From: Clostridia bacterium
GTDB lineage: Bacteria > Bacillota > Clostridia > Christensenellales > Pumilibacteraceae
Direction of reading: 5' to 3'
Assembly: GCA_017452405.1 (NCBI GenBank)
Contig: JAFTMM010000048.1
Span: 1 to 15,219 of the forward strand
Length of the DNA stretch: 15,219 nucleotides
The position numbers and the translations under genes were made by a program. Positions 14,733 through 15,219 of the stretch are shown here, in pieces. Within the stretch, counting starts at the first letter, position 1; each line of letters starts with the position of its first letter. The notes under the pieces are model-generated. The model made no database searches, was not told the DNA's origin, and worked only from the letters and a program-made list of their open reading frames with translations.

Positions 14733-15219
14733 TCACAAACGTACTCTAATTGAGTTTGCATGCGCGCTGAGTCCTTCAGCTTCCGCAAGCGCGATAATGT
14801 CTTCTGCCGATTGTTTTAAAGACTTTTCGTCATATTTTATAAGACTGATTCGTTTAACGAAATTACTTACGCCGAGTGCAGAAAAGAAACTTGCCGTTCC
14901 ACCGTTGGGCAATACGTGGTTCGTTCCTGCATAATAATCTCCAAGAGGTTCGGGCGACCAATGTCCCATAAACACCGCACCCGCATTAATTACGAGCGGA
15001 AGAAGCGAGTCAGGATCGTTTACGCAAAGTTCGAGATGTTCGGGAGCAACTGCATTGGAAATTTCCATACATTCTTCCAAGCTTTCGGCTAAAATTATAG
15101 TTCCGTAATCGTTTATCGAAGTTTCGGCAATCTTTTGTTTGGGAAGAAGCGCAACTTGTCTATCTACCTCCACGCTCACTTTCTCTGCAAGGGATTTGTC
15201 CGTAGTGACTAAAATACTC
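14733..15219 (-). CDS. hisD: Histidinol dehydrogenase, 5' end cut by window edge
   Basis: Zinc- and NAD-dependent enzyme for the last two steps, L-histidinol to L-histidine. Only the C-terminal 162 residues lie in the window; the frame is open to the edge, where it reads SILVTTDKSLAEKVSVEVDR. The catalytic Glu-His pair in APEHLELCV, the zinc-ligand Asp in GDYYAGTNHVLPNGG and the late zinc histidine in EGLSAHANSI are all present. About 260 N-terminal residues, including most of the NAD domain, are expected beyond position 15219. It is the first visible gene of the his cluster, seven bases ahead of hisB. The start of the operon, its promoter and any T-box or other leader are outside the window. 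Confidence 0.97.
   Translation of the reverse strand, partial: SILVTTDKSLAEKVSVEVDRQVALLPKQKIAETSINDYGTIILAESLEECMEISNAVAPEHLELCVNDPDSLLPLVINAGAVFMGHWSPEPLGDYYAGTNHVLPNGGTASFFSALGVSNFVKRISLIKYDEKSLKQSAEDIIALAEAEGLSAHANSIRVRL

Noticed and set aside
14726..14788. Longer N-terminus for HisB starting at 14788
   Set aside because: It would overlap hisD by 56 bases, adds 21 residues unlike the family, and ignores the well-spaced GAGG before the ATG at 14725.
1..15219. Mobile elements, CRISPR, phage genes, tRNA/rRNA or SRP RNA
   Set aside because: No transposase or integrase motifs, no spaced repeat array and no cloverleaf-like sequence in the short gaps; over 97 percent of the window is accounted for by housekeeping genes.

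Overview
The window is an unbroken run of 19 genes, all on the minus strand, so it is best read from position 15219 down to 1. It holds ordinary bacterial housekeeping genes of Firmicutes type. The order rpmF, plsX, rnc, smc, ftsY, ylxM, ffh, rpsP, khpA, rimM, trmD, rbgA, rnhB, yraN matches the conserved Bacillus/Clostridium block. The AT-rich DNA, TTGACA/TATAAT promoters, GGAGG-type ribosome sites, a YlxM protein and a four-cysteine L32 all point to a Firmicute. I would guess an uncultured member of the Clostridia, but the genus cannot be named from this sequence.

Layout in transcription order: (1) 15219-12790, histidine biosynthesis: hisD (5' end missing), hisB, hisA, hisIE, tightly packed or overlapping; hisH and hisF are not in the segment seen. 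(2) 12771-10792, a consensus promoter followed by rpmF (L32), a hairpin, plsX (phospholipid synthesis) and rnc (RNase III). (3) 10786-6232, an extended -10 promoter followed by smc (chromosome condensation) and ftsY (SRP receptor), ending in a terminator-like hairpin. (4) 6203-1, a perfect-consensus promoter followed by ylxM, ffh, rpsP, khpA, rimM, trmD, rbgA, rnhB, yraN and alr (3' end missing), with gaps of 0-35 bases or short overlaps and no convincing internal promoter or terminator.

The genes fall into linked jobs. ftsY, ylxM and ffh make the protein parts of co-translational membrane targeting. rpmF, rpsP, rimM, rbgA, khpA, rnc and trmD supply ribosome parts, ribosome assembly factors and RNA maturation. 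smc and rnhB serve the chromosome. plsX and alr feed the membrane and the wall.

I found no mobile element, CRISPR array, RNA gene, phage gene or unknown large protein, and no clear undescribed system. The most unusual structure is the 95-base ftsY-ylxM gap. There a terminator stem for smc-ftsY contains the -35 box of the ylxM promoter, and a 23-base near-perfect direct repeat, each copy dyad-symmetric, brackets that promoter at a 50-base offset. This looks like a pair of operators or paired RNA hairpins controlling the SRP/ribosome operon. Other notable points are gene losses from the usual order (no fabD/fabG/acpP between plsX and rnc, no rplS between trmD and rbgA, no hisH/hisF) and possible attenuation between rpmF and plsX. 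There is no gene-free stretch longer than 95 bases.
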